Source: Geodermatophilus sp. DF01-2
GTDB taxonomy: Bacteria; Actinomycetota; Actinomycetes; Mycobacteriales; Geodermatophilaceae
DNA length: 64,000 nucleotides
NCBI RefSeq assembly: GCF_004571065.1
Contig: NZ_SPQN01000001.1
Coordinates: forward strand, 1-64,000
Direction: 5' to 3'
Position 1 is the stretch's first letter; each line of letters opens with the position of its first letter. Both the position numbers and the translations under genes were made by a program. Positions 42,158 through 51,215 of this stretch are shown piece after piece. A model generated the notes under the pieces. That model worked only from the letters and a program-made list of their open reading frames with translations. It ran no database searches and was not told the origin of the DNA.

Positions 42158-45100
42158 GACTCCACGAACTCGATCAGCTCCGGCCCGCGCGGGCGTCGTC
42201 CCGGCCGGATGTCGGCGGTGCTGACCTTGTCCTCCTGGATGTGGGTGTTGGCGTCGAGCACGATGCCCAGCAGGTCGTTGGCCGAGTCACCGGTCGAGAT
42301 ACCGCTGTAGGACCAGTGGTACGGCATGCCGATCTGGTGCACGACCTGGCCGTCTCGCAACTTGATCGGCCGCATCCGCTCGGTGACCAGCACCTTGGCC
42401 TCGATCGCCGTCCGCGCGCTGACGAGCGTGGCGTACTCGCCGTTGGCCAGGCCGCGGAGCTCGGCGAGCTCCGGGCTGACCTCGACGAAGAACTCCGGCT
42501 GCAGCTCCGCCAGGTAGGGCAGCGTGCGGCTCATCCCACCGGCCGTGTGGTGCTCGGTCAGCCGGTAGGTGGTCACCTGGAACGGGAAGACCTCGCTGCG
42601 CGGCGGGTTCTCCCGGTTCCACGGCCCGGGGATCCGCTCGAGCGTGGGGTTGGCCTGCTGCTTGTACAGCGCGTTCTCGACGACCGACTCCGCCGGCTCG
42701 TAGTGGGTCGGCAGCGGGCCGTCGACCAGGCCCGCGGGGGCGAACAGCCAGGCCTTGCCGTCACCCTGCATGACGAACGGGTCGGTGCCGGCGATCGCGT
42801 CCTGCGCCTTCGCGCCCTCCGGCGGCACGTAGTCCGGGCGCTTGGTGGCCTCGAAGTCGGGGACGTCGACGCCGGTCCAGCGGCCGGCGTCGGCGTCCCA
42901 CCAGACGTACCTCTTGCGCTCGCTCCACGGCTTGCCGTCCGGATCGGCCGAGGCGCGGTTGTAGAGGACCCGGCGGTTGAGCGGCCAGGCCCAGCCCCAC
43001 TCCGAGGCGACCGGGCCCTGCTCGCGCCCGGGCTTGCGGCGCGCGGACTGGTTCACCTCGTCGGCGTAGACGCCGCAGTAGATCCAGCAGCCCCCGGTGG
43101 TCGAGCCGTCGTCCTTCATCTCCAGGTAGGACGACAGCGCCCGCCCGTCGGGCCCGGTGCCGTTGATCTCGCGCAGCACCGCCTCCGCGCTGGGCTCCTG
43201 CTCCGGCCCGTGGGTCGGGTAGTCCCAGGTCAGGTCGAGCAGCGGACGGTCCCGCGGGTCGGTGGAGTCCTTCAGCCGCTCCCGCAGGATGCGGCCGAGG
43301 TGGAAGTAGAACCACAGGTCGCTGCGCGCGTCACCCGGGGGTTCGACCGCCTTGTGCCGCCACTGCAGCACCCGTTGGGTCTGGGTGAAAGTGCCCTCCT
43401 TCTCCACGTGCGTGGCCGCGGGCACGAAGAAGACCTCGGTGGCGATCGTCTCGGGGGCCAGCTCCCCCGTCTCGATCTCCGGGGACTCCTTCCAGAAGGT
43501 CGCCGACTCGATCAACTGCAGGTCGCGGACCACCAGCCAGTCGAGGTTGGCCAGCCCGAACCGGTTCATCCGACCGTTGGGGTGCCCGACCGTCGGGTTC
43601 TCGCCGACCAGGAAGTAGCCGGAGACCTTGCCCTCGATCATGTCGGCGATCGTCCGGTAGGAGCTGTGGTCGCCGTCGATCTTGGGGAGGTAGTCGAACG
43701 CGAAGTCGTTCTCCGGCGTCGCGGCGTCCCCCCACCAGGCCTTGAGCAGGCTCACCATGTAGGCCGGCTTGTTGCCCCAGAAGCCGGCCTTGCCGGCCGC
43801 GTCCGCCACGTAGTCGTGCAGCGACCCGTGCTGGAGGGCGTGCGGCATCGGCAGGTAGCCGGGGAGGATGTTGAACAGCGTGGGGACGTCGGTCGAGCCC
43901 TGGATGCTGGCGTGCCCGCGCAGCGCGAGGATCCCGCCGCCGGGGCGGCCGATGTTGCCCAGCAGGGCCTGCAGGATCGAGGCGGTGCGGATGTACTGCG
44001 CGCCCACGCTGTGCTGCGTCCAGCCCACCGAGTAGACCCACGCCGTCGTCCGCTCGCGGCCGCTGTTCTCGGTGATCCAGCGCGCCACCTGCTCGAAGAC
44101 CTCCGGCTGGACGCCGCAGACCTCGGCCACCATCTCCGGCGTGTAGCGGTCGAAGTGCCGCTTGAGGATCTGGAACACCGAGCGCGGGTGCTGCAGCGTC
44201 TCGTCCCGCTTCGGCTTGGCCGCGATCGGCGGGCCGCCACTGCCGGCCGCCTGGGCGCGGTCGGAGTGCTTCACGTCCGGGTGCTGCTCGGCGCGGTCCT
44301 GCTCGCCGGCCTCGGCCGGATCGTCGGCCCCGGAGTGCGGCGGCTCCTCCGGCTCGTACTGCCAGCTGGCTTCGTCGTAGGTGCCGCTGTCCGGGTCGAA
44401 ACCGGAGAAGAGGCCGTCGAGGTCCTCGGCGTCGACGAACTCCTCACCGACCAGCGCGGCCGCGTTGGTGTACGCGACCACGTACTCCTCGAAGTACAGC
44501 TCGTTGTCGAGGACGTACCTGATCAGCCCACCGAGGAACGCGATGTCGGTGCCCGCGCGCAGCGGCACGTGCAGGTCGGCGATGGCGCTGGTGCGCGTGA
44601 ACCGCGGGTCGATGTGGATGACCTTGGCCCCGCGCGCCTTGGCCTCGGAGACCCACTGGAAGCCCACCGGGTGGCACTCGGCCATGTTCGAACCCTCGAT
44701 GACGATGCAGTCGGAGTTCGCGAGGTCTTCCTGGGTGTTCGTGGCGCCGCCACGACCGAACGAGGTCCCCAGACCGGGGACCGTGGCGGAGTGCTATATG
44801 CGCGCCTGGTTCTCGATCTGGATCGCGCCCAGGGCGCTGTAGAGCTTTTTCATGAGGTAGTTCTCCTCGTTGTCGAGGGTCGCCCCTCCGAGGCTCGCTA
44901 CTCCCATGGTCCGGTTGACGCGCCGGCCGTTGTGCTCGTCCTGCCAGCCCTTGCGCCGGGCCTCCAGGACGCGGTCGGCGATCGTCTCCATCGCCGTGTC
45001 GAGGTCGAGGTCCTCCCACTCCGTCCCGTACGGGCGGCGGTACTTGACCGTCGTGACCCGGGTCGGGCTGGTGACCAGCTGCTTGCTCGCGCTGCCCTTG

Positions 45101-45354
45101 GGACACAGCCGGCCGCGGCTGATCGGCGAGTCGGGGTCGCCCTCGATCTGGACGATCCGCTCGTCCTGGACGTAGATCCGCTGGCCGCAGCCCACCGCGC
45201 AGTACGGGCACACGCTCTGCACGACGCGGTCGGCGGTGGCCGTGCGGCTGACCACGTTCTCGGTCGCCCTGCTGCGTGCGGCCCTGCCGCGTCCGAGCGG
45301 ATCGGGGCCGGTCAGCTGCCGGAACACCGGCCACGCGTCGAGCCAGGTCTTCAC
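42064..45354 (-). CDS. fdhA: formate dehydrogenase alpha subunit, selenocysteine at in-frame UAG
   Basis: This large molybdopterin (bis-MGD) subunit of 1,096 residues reads through TAG (44794-44796) at codon 187. An N-terminal [4Fe-4S] domain has C49, C52, C56 and C84 (SVCPYCAVGCGQ; GRLCPKG). The catalytic segment is ENQARI-(TAG)-HSATVPGLGTSFGRGGATN, where relatives carry Sec or Cys followed by His. The cofactor domains follow, and a C-terminal dinucleotide-binding domain holds VTTYRLTEHHTAGGMSRTL. An acidic insertion of about 45 residues lies near residue 325. There is no Tat signal, so the protein is likely cytoplasmic. GTG 45354 is the likely start. Without recoding, the product would be 186 residues and inactive. 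It oxidises formate to CO2, passing electrons to FdhB and the NrfD-like subunit. Confidence 0.85.
44764..44796 (-). promoter_or_regulatory. SECIS element with UAG selenocysteine codon
   Basis: Counting the T of TAG as base 1 on the minus strand, bases 15-21 (GGUCCCC) pair perfectly with bases 27-33 (GGGGACC) around the loop GGUCU (22-26). In E. coli fdhF and fdnG mRNAs the SelB-binding hairpin has a GGUCU-type apical loop at the same distance from UGA (from memory of those sequences). The hairpin lies wholly within coding sequence, as bacterial SECIS elements do. Confidence 0.85.
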
Positions 45355-45420
45355 ACCGGCAACTCTGCCACTCCCGCGCCCACCTGGCGCTGTGGGCCCC
45401 GCCGCCGTCCCTCCGCGCCC

Positions 45421-45492
45421 CCTCGGCGTCCCTTCCGCCGTGACCCCTCCGCCGCGACCCCTCCGCCGTCCCATCCGCCGTCCCATCCGCCG
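45421..45492. repeat. short imperfect tandem repeat upstream of fdhA
   Basis: Units related to CCCATCCGCCGT and CCTCCGCCGTGA follow one another in the 5' region of fdhA, directly beside the first 68-bp palindrome. They are low-complexity, with no recognised function. Confidence 0.5.
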
Positions 45493-45560
45493 TGATCATG
45501 GGGTTGTTGCCGCTCGTCACGGCGGGTCGTCGCGTGTGTCCGACAACAACCCCATGATCA
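45493..45560. repeat. 68-bp palindromic repeat, copy 1
   Basis: Arms TGATCATGGGGTTGTTG (45493-45509) and CAACAACCCCATGATCA (45544-45560) are perfect 17-bp complements around a GC-rich centre containing TCACGGCGGGTCGTCGCGTG. Two further copies of identical length occur at 46587 and 47146. It is intergenic, between fdhA and the AbiEi-like gene, and could form a long hairpin or cruciform. It resembles a REP/MITE-type element with no coding capacity. Confidence 0.85.
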
Positions 45561-45620
45561 ACTCGACGACAGGGCGGTGCTCCGGGTGGGGATGGAAGGG
45601 GTGGGGGCGGTCGCCGGCCG

Positions 45621-46490
45621 TCAGGGGCGCCAGCCGCGGCTGACCAGTGCCCGGCGGATGCGCTCCACCACGACCATCGGACCACCCAGGTGACGTGCGG
45701 CGAAGCGGACGACGAGCCAGCCGTCTGCCGCCATCAGCGAGTAGCGGTCGATGTCGCGCCCGAACTGCTCCGGGTCGGCGTGCTGGCGACCCTCGTACTC
45801 CACGGCCACCTTCCACTCCGGGTAGCCGAGATCGGCGTGCACGACCTCCCGCCCCCAGCGGTCGTACACCGGGACCTGCGTCTCCGGGTCGGGCAGGTCG
45901 CTCGTCAGGAGCCAGTAGCGGATCAGACTCTCCGGCCGGGAGGCCGCCGCGCCGGTGAGCCGCGGAGCGCAGTCGCGGGCGCGGACGACGCCCCGGACGC
46001 CGTCGGCCCGTTCCAGGCGCCGGGCCAGCGACTCCGGGCTCAGCCGGTCGGCGCGCATGAGCGCGTCGCCGACCGCCACCAGCTCCGCGGGCGGCAACCG
46101 GGCGGCGAGGTCCAGGAACGTCTGCGGCCCGGACGTCGTCGGCAGCCCGTCGACCGGCTCCACGTCCTCCGCCGCGAGGAGCCGCTCGTGGACCGTCAGG
46201 CCCACCCGCCGGGGCAGCTGCCGCCGGGACGGGATGACGACGTGGACGGAGGAGGAGTCCGGCATCGGAGCCCCGTACAGCTGCGCGGCCGTTCCGAAGC
46301 CGAAGGCGGCATCGCCCGGGAGGACCAGCCGCCACGCGCGGCACCGGGTGGCGAGGTCCGGTTCGACGGCGCGGGAGAGGTAGAGGCCCCGCCCGAGCCG
46401 GACGCCGTCCTGGGCGACCTGCCCGCGCGTCGCTCCGCGGGCCCGCGCCCCGTTCCAGGTGTAGGCGGTGCCGAGGTCGAACTCCGTCAT
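45621..46490 (-). CDS. AbiEi-like protein with DUF559 (Vsr-related) nuclease-like domain
   Basis: The 289-residue protein has an N-terminal winged-helix-like region (about 1-60, GATRGQVAQDGVRLGRGLY) and a middle domain with HVVIPSRRQLPRRVGLTVHE, both typical of AbiEi-type transcriptional regulators. A C-terminal DUF559-like domain (about 195-280) has VHADLGYPEWKVAVEYEGRQ and DGWLVVRFAARHL, placing Asp and Glu as in the Vsr/PD-(D/E)xK fold. Such proteins are frequent in actinobacteria; their role is unproven, possibly DNA repair or phage defence. No AbiEii toxin partner is adjacent. It is flanked by two 68-bp palindromes. Confidence 0.75.
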   Translation of the reverse strand: MTEFDLGTAYTWNGARARGATRGQVAQDGVRLGRGLYLSRAVEPDLATRCRAWRLVLPGDAAFGFGTAAQLYGAPMPDSSSVHVVIPSRRQLPRRVGLTVHERLLAAEDVEPVDGLPTTSGPQTFLDLAARLPPAELVAVGDALMRADRLSPESLARRLERADGVRGVVRARDCAPRLTGAAASRPESLIRYWLLTSDLPDPETQVPVYDRWGREVVHADLGYPEWKVAVEYEGRQHADPEQFGRDIDRYSLMAADGWLVVRFAARHLGGPMVVVERIRRALVSRGWRP

Positions 46491-46586
46491 GCCGCGACCG
46501 TCGCGGCCCAGCCACCCGCGCGGCGCCCCCGACGACCATCTGTGGACGACGGTCCCCGCTGTGGAGACCGGCCCTCCCCTCGCCGG

Positions 46587-46654
46587 TGATCATGGGGTTG
46601 TCGTCCCTTGTCACGGCGGGTCGTCGCGTGTCACCGACAACAACGCCATGATCA
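46587..46654. repeat. 68-bp palindromic repeat, copy 2
   Basis: This copy has the same outer arms TGATCATGGGGTTGT / ACAACGCCATGATCA with one mismatch and the same core TCACGGCGGGTCGTCGCGTG. It lies just upstream of the AbiEi-like gene. Length is exactly that of copies 1 and 3. Confidence 0.85.
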
Positions 46655-46724
46655 GCTCGGGATGGAGCGGGGGCGGGGGTGGGGTGGGTAGGGCCACCGC
46701 GGGTCCGGCCGGCGCTCGGCCCGC

Positions 46725-47089
46725 GCCGGGGTCGCGCCGGTCGAGCTGCCCGAGGAGCTCGTCGAGCAGCCCGATGCGAGCGCGGAGGGCGACGGGGACG
46801 AGCACCGCCGTCGCGGCCAGGAAGCCGCCGGCCACCCACAGCTCGGTCGCGCCGTCGACGACCGCCAGCTACAGCAGGACGCCGGCCAGCAGCGCCGCGG
46901 ACGTCGTCCCCCAGCGGCGTGACGCGACCGCGATCCGCCGCTGCTCGGTCAGGCGCGGCGCAACAGCGCGGGGTCGCCGTCCGTCGGCAGCCGACGTTGC
47001 CGCAGGGCCCGACGGACGGCGCGTTCCGCGGCGTGGCCGCCGCTGCGCCGGGTGCTGGCCGGGAGCACGCTCAGCACGACCATCCCGAC
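46725..47089 (-). pseudogene. decayed membrane-protein gene
   Basis: Consecutive minus-strand segments read as one protein only after a frameshift and a stop. GMVVLSVLPASTRRSGGH to DPALLRR lies in one frame. Then EQRRIAVASRRWG and the membrane helix TTSAALLAGVLL lie in another. A TAG (46869-46871) follows, and finally LAVVDGATELWVAGGFLAAT with a second helix and LLDELLGQLDRRD. Codon use is typical, so this is recent decay. The gene lies between palindrome copies 2 and 3. Original function unknown. Confidence 0.6.
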
Positions 47090-47145
47090 CGGGAAGCGCC
47101 CCGGTCCACCACAACGCGTGAACGGCGCCGCGCCTCCTCCGCTGG

Positions 47146-47213
47146 TGATCATGGGGTTGTCGCCGCTCGTCACGGCGGGTCGTCGCGTGTCCCCGACAAC
47201 AATCCCATGATCG
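47146..47213. repeat. 68-bp palindromic repeat, copy 3
   Basis: Arms TGATCATGGGGTTGT and ACAATCCCATGATCG keep the pairing with few mismatches, and the core TCACGGCGGGTCGTCGCGTG is unchanged. It is followed at once by a GACGGC hexamer run. It lies upstream of the MBL-fold gene. Confidence 0.85.
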
Positions 47214-47216
47214 ACT

Positions 47217-47255
<39 letters not shown>

Positions 47256-47371
47256 GGGGGCCGGAGGCGGGAGGGCTGGGAGGGCTCGGAGGAATGGGGC
47301 GGGGTGGGCGCGGAGTCCCGAAAGGGTCAAACCGCTCCCGTCCTGTCAGCGCGCAGGTCGATACTGGGCGG

Positions 47372-48184
47372 GTGAGCGGTCCGTACCTGCACTTCCTCGG
47401 CCACTCGACGGTGCGCGTCGAGCTCGCTGGGCACACGGTGCTGACCGATCCCCTGCTCACCGACCGCGTCGGGCCGCTGCGACGGGTGGTTCCCGTGCCG
47501 GCGCCGAAGACCTACGCCGGCGTCGACCTGGTGCTGGTCAGCCACCTGCACGGCGACCACCTGCATCTGCCCTCGCTGCGGATCCTCGGGCCCGGCGTGC
47601 GGATCGCCGTGCCCCGCAGTGCGGGTGCGTGGTTGCGCGCGCGGGGCTTCCGGCACGTCGTGGAGGTCCTGCCGGGCGAGACGTTCACCCACGGAGCGCT
47701 GCGGGTCACCGCCGTCCCGGCAGAGCACGCCGGACACCGCTGGGGCCCGCGGCTCACCCACGGGCCGGACACCCCGGCGGTCGGCCACCTGGTCGAGGGC
47801 GGCGGCTCCACGGTGTACGCCAGCGGCGACACCGACCTGACCGACGCGATGTCCCCGCTCGGCGCCCGCGGGATCGACGTCGCGCTGCTGCCGGTGTGGG
47901 GCTGGGGGCTCACCCTCGGCCCGGGCCACCTGGACCCGGCGGGCGCGGCTGAGGCGGCGGCCCGGCTGCGACCGCGGGTGGCCGTCCCCGTGCACTGGGG
48001 CACGCTCGCGCTGCCCGGCACCACCGCCGTCCCCAGGCTGCGCGGCCGGATGCGCCGCCTGCTGACCGAGCCGCCCCGCGACTTCGCCGCCGCGGTCGCC
48101 GACCGCGACCTGGACACGACCGTGGTGGTCACCGAGCCCGGGCAGCCGGTCGCCCTGCCCGCCACCACCGGGACGACGCCGTGA
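47372..48184 (+). CDS. MBL-fold metal-dependent hydrolase
   Basis: The 270-residue protein has the metallo-beta-lactamase motif SHLHGDHLHLP (HxHxDH) at about residue 58. ASGDTDLTDAM supplies the bridging Asp and VPVHWGTLAL the last His. This pattern fits the UlaG/NAPE-PLD-like subgroup rather than beta-lactamases. GTG 47372 starts just before HFLGHSTVRVEL, the family's first strand. Its stop overlaps the DedA gene's GTG (GTGA). Co-occurrence with DedA and an exported phosphoesterase suggests lipid or envelope metabolism; the substrate is not known. Confidence 0.85.
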   Translation: MSGPYLHFLGHSTVRVELAGHTVLTDPLLTDRVGPLRRVVPVPAPKTYAGVDLVLVSHLHGDHLHLPSLRILGPGVRIAVPRSAGAWLRARGFRHVVEVLPGETFTHGALRVTAVPAEHAGHRWGPRLTHGPDTPAVGHLVEGGGSTVYASGDTDLTDAMSPLGARGIDVALLPVWGWGLTLGPGHLDPAGAAEAAARLRPRVAVPVHWGTLALPGTTAVPRLRGRMRRLLTEPPRDFAAAVADRDLDTTVVVTEPGQPVALPATTGTTP

Positions 48185-48807
48185 GCCCGCTCGCCTCCGG
48201 CTGGATCGACGGGGCCATCGGCTACCCGATCCTCTTCGGTGGCGTCCTGCTCGGCTCGGTCGTGCCCGTGGTCCCCACCGGGGCGGTCGTCGGCGCGGGC
48301 GCGGCGTTCGCCGTCACCGCGCACGAGCTCAACCTCACGGCGGTCCTGGTGCTGGCCACGCTCGGCGCCTGGACCGGTGACCTCATCACCTTCACGATCT
48401 GCCGGTTCGGTGGGCCCTCGGCGGTCCGCTGGGTGGCCCGCGGCCAGCACGCCGAGCGGATCGAGGAGGTCCGCGAGCAGTTCCGCCGGCACGGTTGGCA
48501 GATCGTCGTCGTCGGCCGGCTGCTGCCCGCGGGGCGGATCCCGGTGCTGCTGGCCGCCGGCGCGCTGGCCTACCCGTGGCGGCGGCTGTTGCCCGCGTCG
48601 CTGCTCGCCGCGTTCCTGTGGGCGGTGGCCTACGCCTCGCTCGGCGTGGTCAGCGGCGGCATCTTCGACTCGCCGCTGGTCGCCGTCCTGCTGGCCACCG
48701 TGCTGGTGCTCGCCGTGGGTGCGGTGCGGGGCGTGGTGGGCGCCCGCCGCCGGCGCGACCCGGATCCGGACCCGGAACCCGAACCCACGGCCTGCGACCC
48801 CGTATGA
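48181..48807 (+). CDS. DedA family membrane protein
   Basis: The 208-residue integral membrane protein of the DedA/SNARE-associated family has re-entrant hydrophobic segments near 15-50 and 50-75 (LATLGAWTGDLITFTICRFG), then the conserved VVVGRLLPAGRIPVLLAAGA with the functional Arg residues, and two C-terminal helices. DedA proteins include undecaprenyl-phosphate and phospholipid flippases. GTG 48181 and the next gene's ATG both overlap neighbours by 4 bp, so the three genes form a tight operon. Confidence 0.85.
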   Translation: MSPLASGWIDGAIGYPILFGGVLLGSVVPVVPTGAVVGAGAAFAVTAHELNLTAVLVLATLGAWTGDLITFTICRFGGPSAVRWVARGQHAERIEEVREQFRRHGWQIVVVGRLLPAGRIPVLLAAGALAYPWRRLLPASLLAAFLWAVAYASLGVVSGGIFDSPLVAVLLATVLVLAVGAVRGVVGARRRRDPDPDPEPEPTACDPV

Positions 48808-50954
48808 CCCCTCCCGTCCCCTCCGGCCGGGTGCTGCAACGGGGCCGGACGCCAGCCCGCGTCCTCCTCACCTGGGTGGCGAGCACCACCGCGCTGGCGC
48901 TCCTCGACCGCTGGCTCGACGCCTTCGCGATGCCCTCCTGGTGGCAGCCGCCGCTCATCGCGCTGCTGCTCGGCCTGCTCACCGCGGTGGTGTGGCCGCT
49001 GGTGATGCGGGTCGCGCTGCCGCTGGCCTTCTTCACCCTCGGCCTGGGCAGCTTCCTGCTGCTGGGCGCGGCGGTGCTCGGGCTGTCCTTCCTCGTCCCC
49101 GGCGTGGTGGTCGAGGACCTCCGCACCGCGGTGGCGGTCGGTGTCGCCATGGCCGCCGTCTCCGGGCTGGTCAGCAGCGTGCTCGCCCTCGACGAGGACG
49201 AACTCTTCTTCCGCCGCGCCCGCCGCCGGGCCCGGGCGGCGGCGGACGACGAGCCGCGTCCGCCCGGTGTGCTGTTCCTCCAGGTGGACGGCTTGTCCCG
49301 CGACACCGCCCGCCGCGCCGTCCGCGACGGCTCGATGCCCAACCTCGCCGCCTGGCTGCGCTCGGGCAGCCACGTGCTGACCTCCTGGCACACCGACTGG
49401 AGCTCGCAGACCGGTGCATCGGTCTGCGGCATCCTGCACGGCTCCAACGCCGACATCCCCGCGTACCGCTGGTACGACAAGGAGCGCGACCGCATCGTCC
49501 GCGTCTCCTCGCCGACGGACGCCGCCGAGATCGAGCGGGCGCACTCCGACGGCCGTGGGCTCCTGGCCGGCGGCGGGGCCAGCCGCGGCAACCTGTTCAC
49601 CGGCGACGCGGCGCACGTCAGCCTCACGATGAGCTCGCTGGCGCACGTCGTCCCCGCCGCCAGCCGACGGGCCCGGCAGCGACGCGAGCGGGCGGGCTCG
49701 GGCTACTACGCCTACTTCGCCAACCCGGTGAACGCGCTGCGCACGATCGCCGTCTCGCTCGTCGACGTCCACCGCGAGCTGGTCGCCGCCGCCCGCGAGC
49801 GCCGCGACGACGTCCGGCCGCGGGTGCCGCGCGGCGGGATCTACCCCCTGGCCCGCCCCGGGACGACGGTGATCTCCCGCGACGTCGTCGTCTTCGCGCT
49901 GCTGGAGGACATGCTCGCCGGCCGGCCGGTCGCCTACGCCGACTTCCTCGGCTACGACGAGGCCGCCCACCACGCCGGTCTCGAGCGGGCCGACAGCCTG
50001 GCGGTGCTGCGCAGCATCGACCAGCAGATCGGCCGGCTGCACCGCGCCGCCCAGCTGGCGCCGCGGGAGTACCACCTGGTCTGCCTCTCCGACCACGGGC
50101 AGACCCAGGGCGAGGCGTTCGCCGCCCGCTTCGGCGAGACGGTCGAGCAGCTCGTCGGCCGGCTCTGCGGCGCGGCGGGCGAACTGCCGGCGGGACACCG
50201 CACCGGCCAGCGGGACAGCCGGCGGCTCACCGAGGGCTGGCAGGTCGGGGCGGCGCTGGCCGAGGGGGGTGGGCCCATCGGCCGCCGGCTGCGGGAGCGG
50301 GTGCAGCGCGCCGAGGCCCTGCCCCATGCGCACGAGCTGCCTCCCGACCGGGAGGGGCAGGTGCCGCGGGTGGCCCCCGGGGTGGTCGTCGCCGTCTCCG
50401 GCCACACCGCGATGGTCTCCTTCAGCGACATCCCCGGCCGGGTGTCACTGGAGGAGATCGAGCGACACTGGCCGGCGTTGCTGCCCGGCCTGGTCGACCA
50501 CGGGGGCGTCGGGTTCCTGCTGGTGCACTCCGAGGAGTACGGACCGGTGGTGCTCGGCCGTGACGGGGTGCACCGGCTGGCGTCGGGGACGGTGCTCGGC
50601 GAGGATCCGCTCACCCCCTACGGCCCGCACGCGGCCCGGCTCGTGGCCCGGGCGTCGACGTTCCCGCACTGCGCCGACGTCGTCGTCAACAGCCGCTACG
50701 ACCCCGACACCGACGAGGCCTCGGCCTTCGAGCCGCACGTCGGCTCCCACGGCGGTCTCGGCGGGCCACAGCAGCACGCCTTCCTCCTGCACCCGCGCTC
50801 GTTCCGGCCGCCGGGCGAGATCGTGGGGGCCGAGCACCTGCACCGGGTCCTCCGCGGCTGGCTCACCGACCTCGGTCACCCGGAGCCGGCCGGGGACGAC
50901 GCCGTCGGCGCACTGAGCGCGGCCGCGCGGCGCGGCTCGGGCGTGGGGGTGTGA
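48804..50954 (+). CDS. membrane protein with alkaline-phosphatase-superfamily phosphoesterase domain
   Basis: The 716-residue protein starts at ATG 48804 (overlap with the DedA stop). Residues about 20-135 form four membrane helices of the small phage-holin-superfamily-IV (DUF) type. Residues about 150-700 form a type I phosphodiesterase/nucleotide pyrophosphatase-like domain: VLFLQVDGLSRD (metal Asp), SWSSQTGASVCGILHG with the candidate nucleophile Thr/Ser, ADFLGYDEAAHHAG (Asp and His), CLSDHGQTQG (Asp-His) and a late GSHGG. The catalytic part may face outside. The substrate could be a lipid- or polymer-linked phosphodiester. The fused arrangement is typical of actinobacteria but uncharacterised. 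Confidence 0.8.
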   Translation: MTPPVPSGRVLQRGRTPARVLLTWVASTTALALLDRWLDAFAMPSWWQPPLIALLLGLLTAVVWPLVMRVALPLAFFTLGLGSFLLLGAAVLGLSFLVPGVVVEDLRTAVAVGVAMAAVSGLVSSVLALDEDELFFRRARRRARAAADDEPRPPGVLFLQVDGLSRDTARRAVRDGSMPNLAAWLRSGSHVLTSWHTDWSSQTGASVCGILHGSNADIPAYRWYDKERDRIVRVSSPTDAAEIERAHSDGRGLLAGGGASRGNLFTGDAAHVSLTMSSLAHVVPAASRRARQRRERAGSGYYAYFANPVNALRTIAVSLVDVHRELVAAARERRDDVRPRVPRGGIYPLARPGTTVISRDVVVFALLEDMLAGRPVAYADFLGYDEAAHHAGLERADSLAVLRSIDQQIGRLHRAAQLAPREYHLVCLSDHGQTQGEAFAARFGETVEQLVGRLCGAAGELPAGHRTGQRDSRRLTEGWQVGAALAEGGGPIGRRLRERVQRAEALPHAHELPPDREGQVPRVAPGVVVAVSGHTAMVSFSDIPGRVSLEEIERHWPALLPGLVDHGGVGFLLVHSEEYGPVVLGRDGVHRLASGTVLGEDPLTPYGPHAARLVARASTFPHCADVVVNSRYDPDTDEASAFEPHVGSHGGLGGPQQHAFLLHPRSFRPPGEIVGAEHLHRVLRGWLTDLGHPEPAGDDAVGALSAAARRGSGVGV

Positions 50955-51215
50955 CCGGGTGGGGTCCATGCGCAAGGGGGCCGTCGCCGGCTGATGACGA
51001 CGGGGGCAGCGAGCGGAGCGGACCGGCGGGGGAGGCCGGCTCCTGGGCATCGTGGGCTGGACCTCCCGAGCGGAACACCCTGCGGGAGCGGCCGGTCACC
51101 CGGCGTCGACAACAGGGACGAAGGGGGACCGAGACAGGCGAATGTCGTGCATCCTGGCGCCGACGGGGGACCCTCGTGCCGACGTCCTCGTCGGCACCCG
51201 GCCTGAGGGAGACGC
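50955..51215. other. intergenic region
   Basis: This 261-bp gap sits before gpgS. There is a short hairpin of GTGCCGACG and CGTCGGCAC arms near 51176-51198, just upstream of the gpgS start. I looked for a tRNA here and found none. Confidence 0.35.

Noticed and set aside
44686-45354. fdhA as two separate genes or a pseudogene
   Set aside because: Both halves are in the same frame, nothing else is broken over 1,096 codons, and the stop is at the Sec/Cys site followed by a canonical hairpin.
41506-45495. Very long plus-strand open frame opposite fdhA
   Set aside because: It is the antisense shadow of fdhA; the translation lacks any domain and the fdhA frame carries clear molybdopterin and Fe-S motifs.
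45621-46490. AbiE toxin-antitoxin system
   Set aside because: Only an AbiEi-like protein with a nuclease-like tail is present; no AbiEii nucleotidyltransferase toxin is next to it.
46869-46871. A second in-frame TAG considered as another UAG selenocysteine codon
   Set aside because: It lies in a membrane helix of a gene that also has a frameshift, no SECIS-like hairpin with a GGUCU loop follows, and no selenoprotein family matches; decay is simpler.
50955-51215. Possible tRNA (for example selC) in this and other intergenic gaps
   Set aside because: No cloverleaf with a T-arm GGTTCGA-like sequence and matching acceptor stem could be found by eye.
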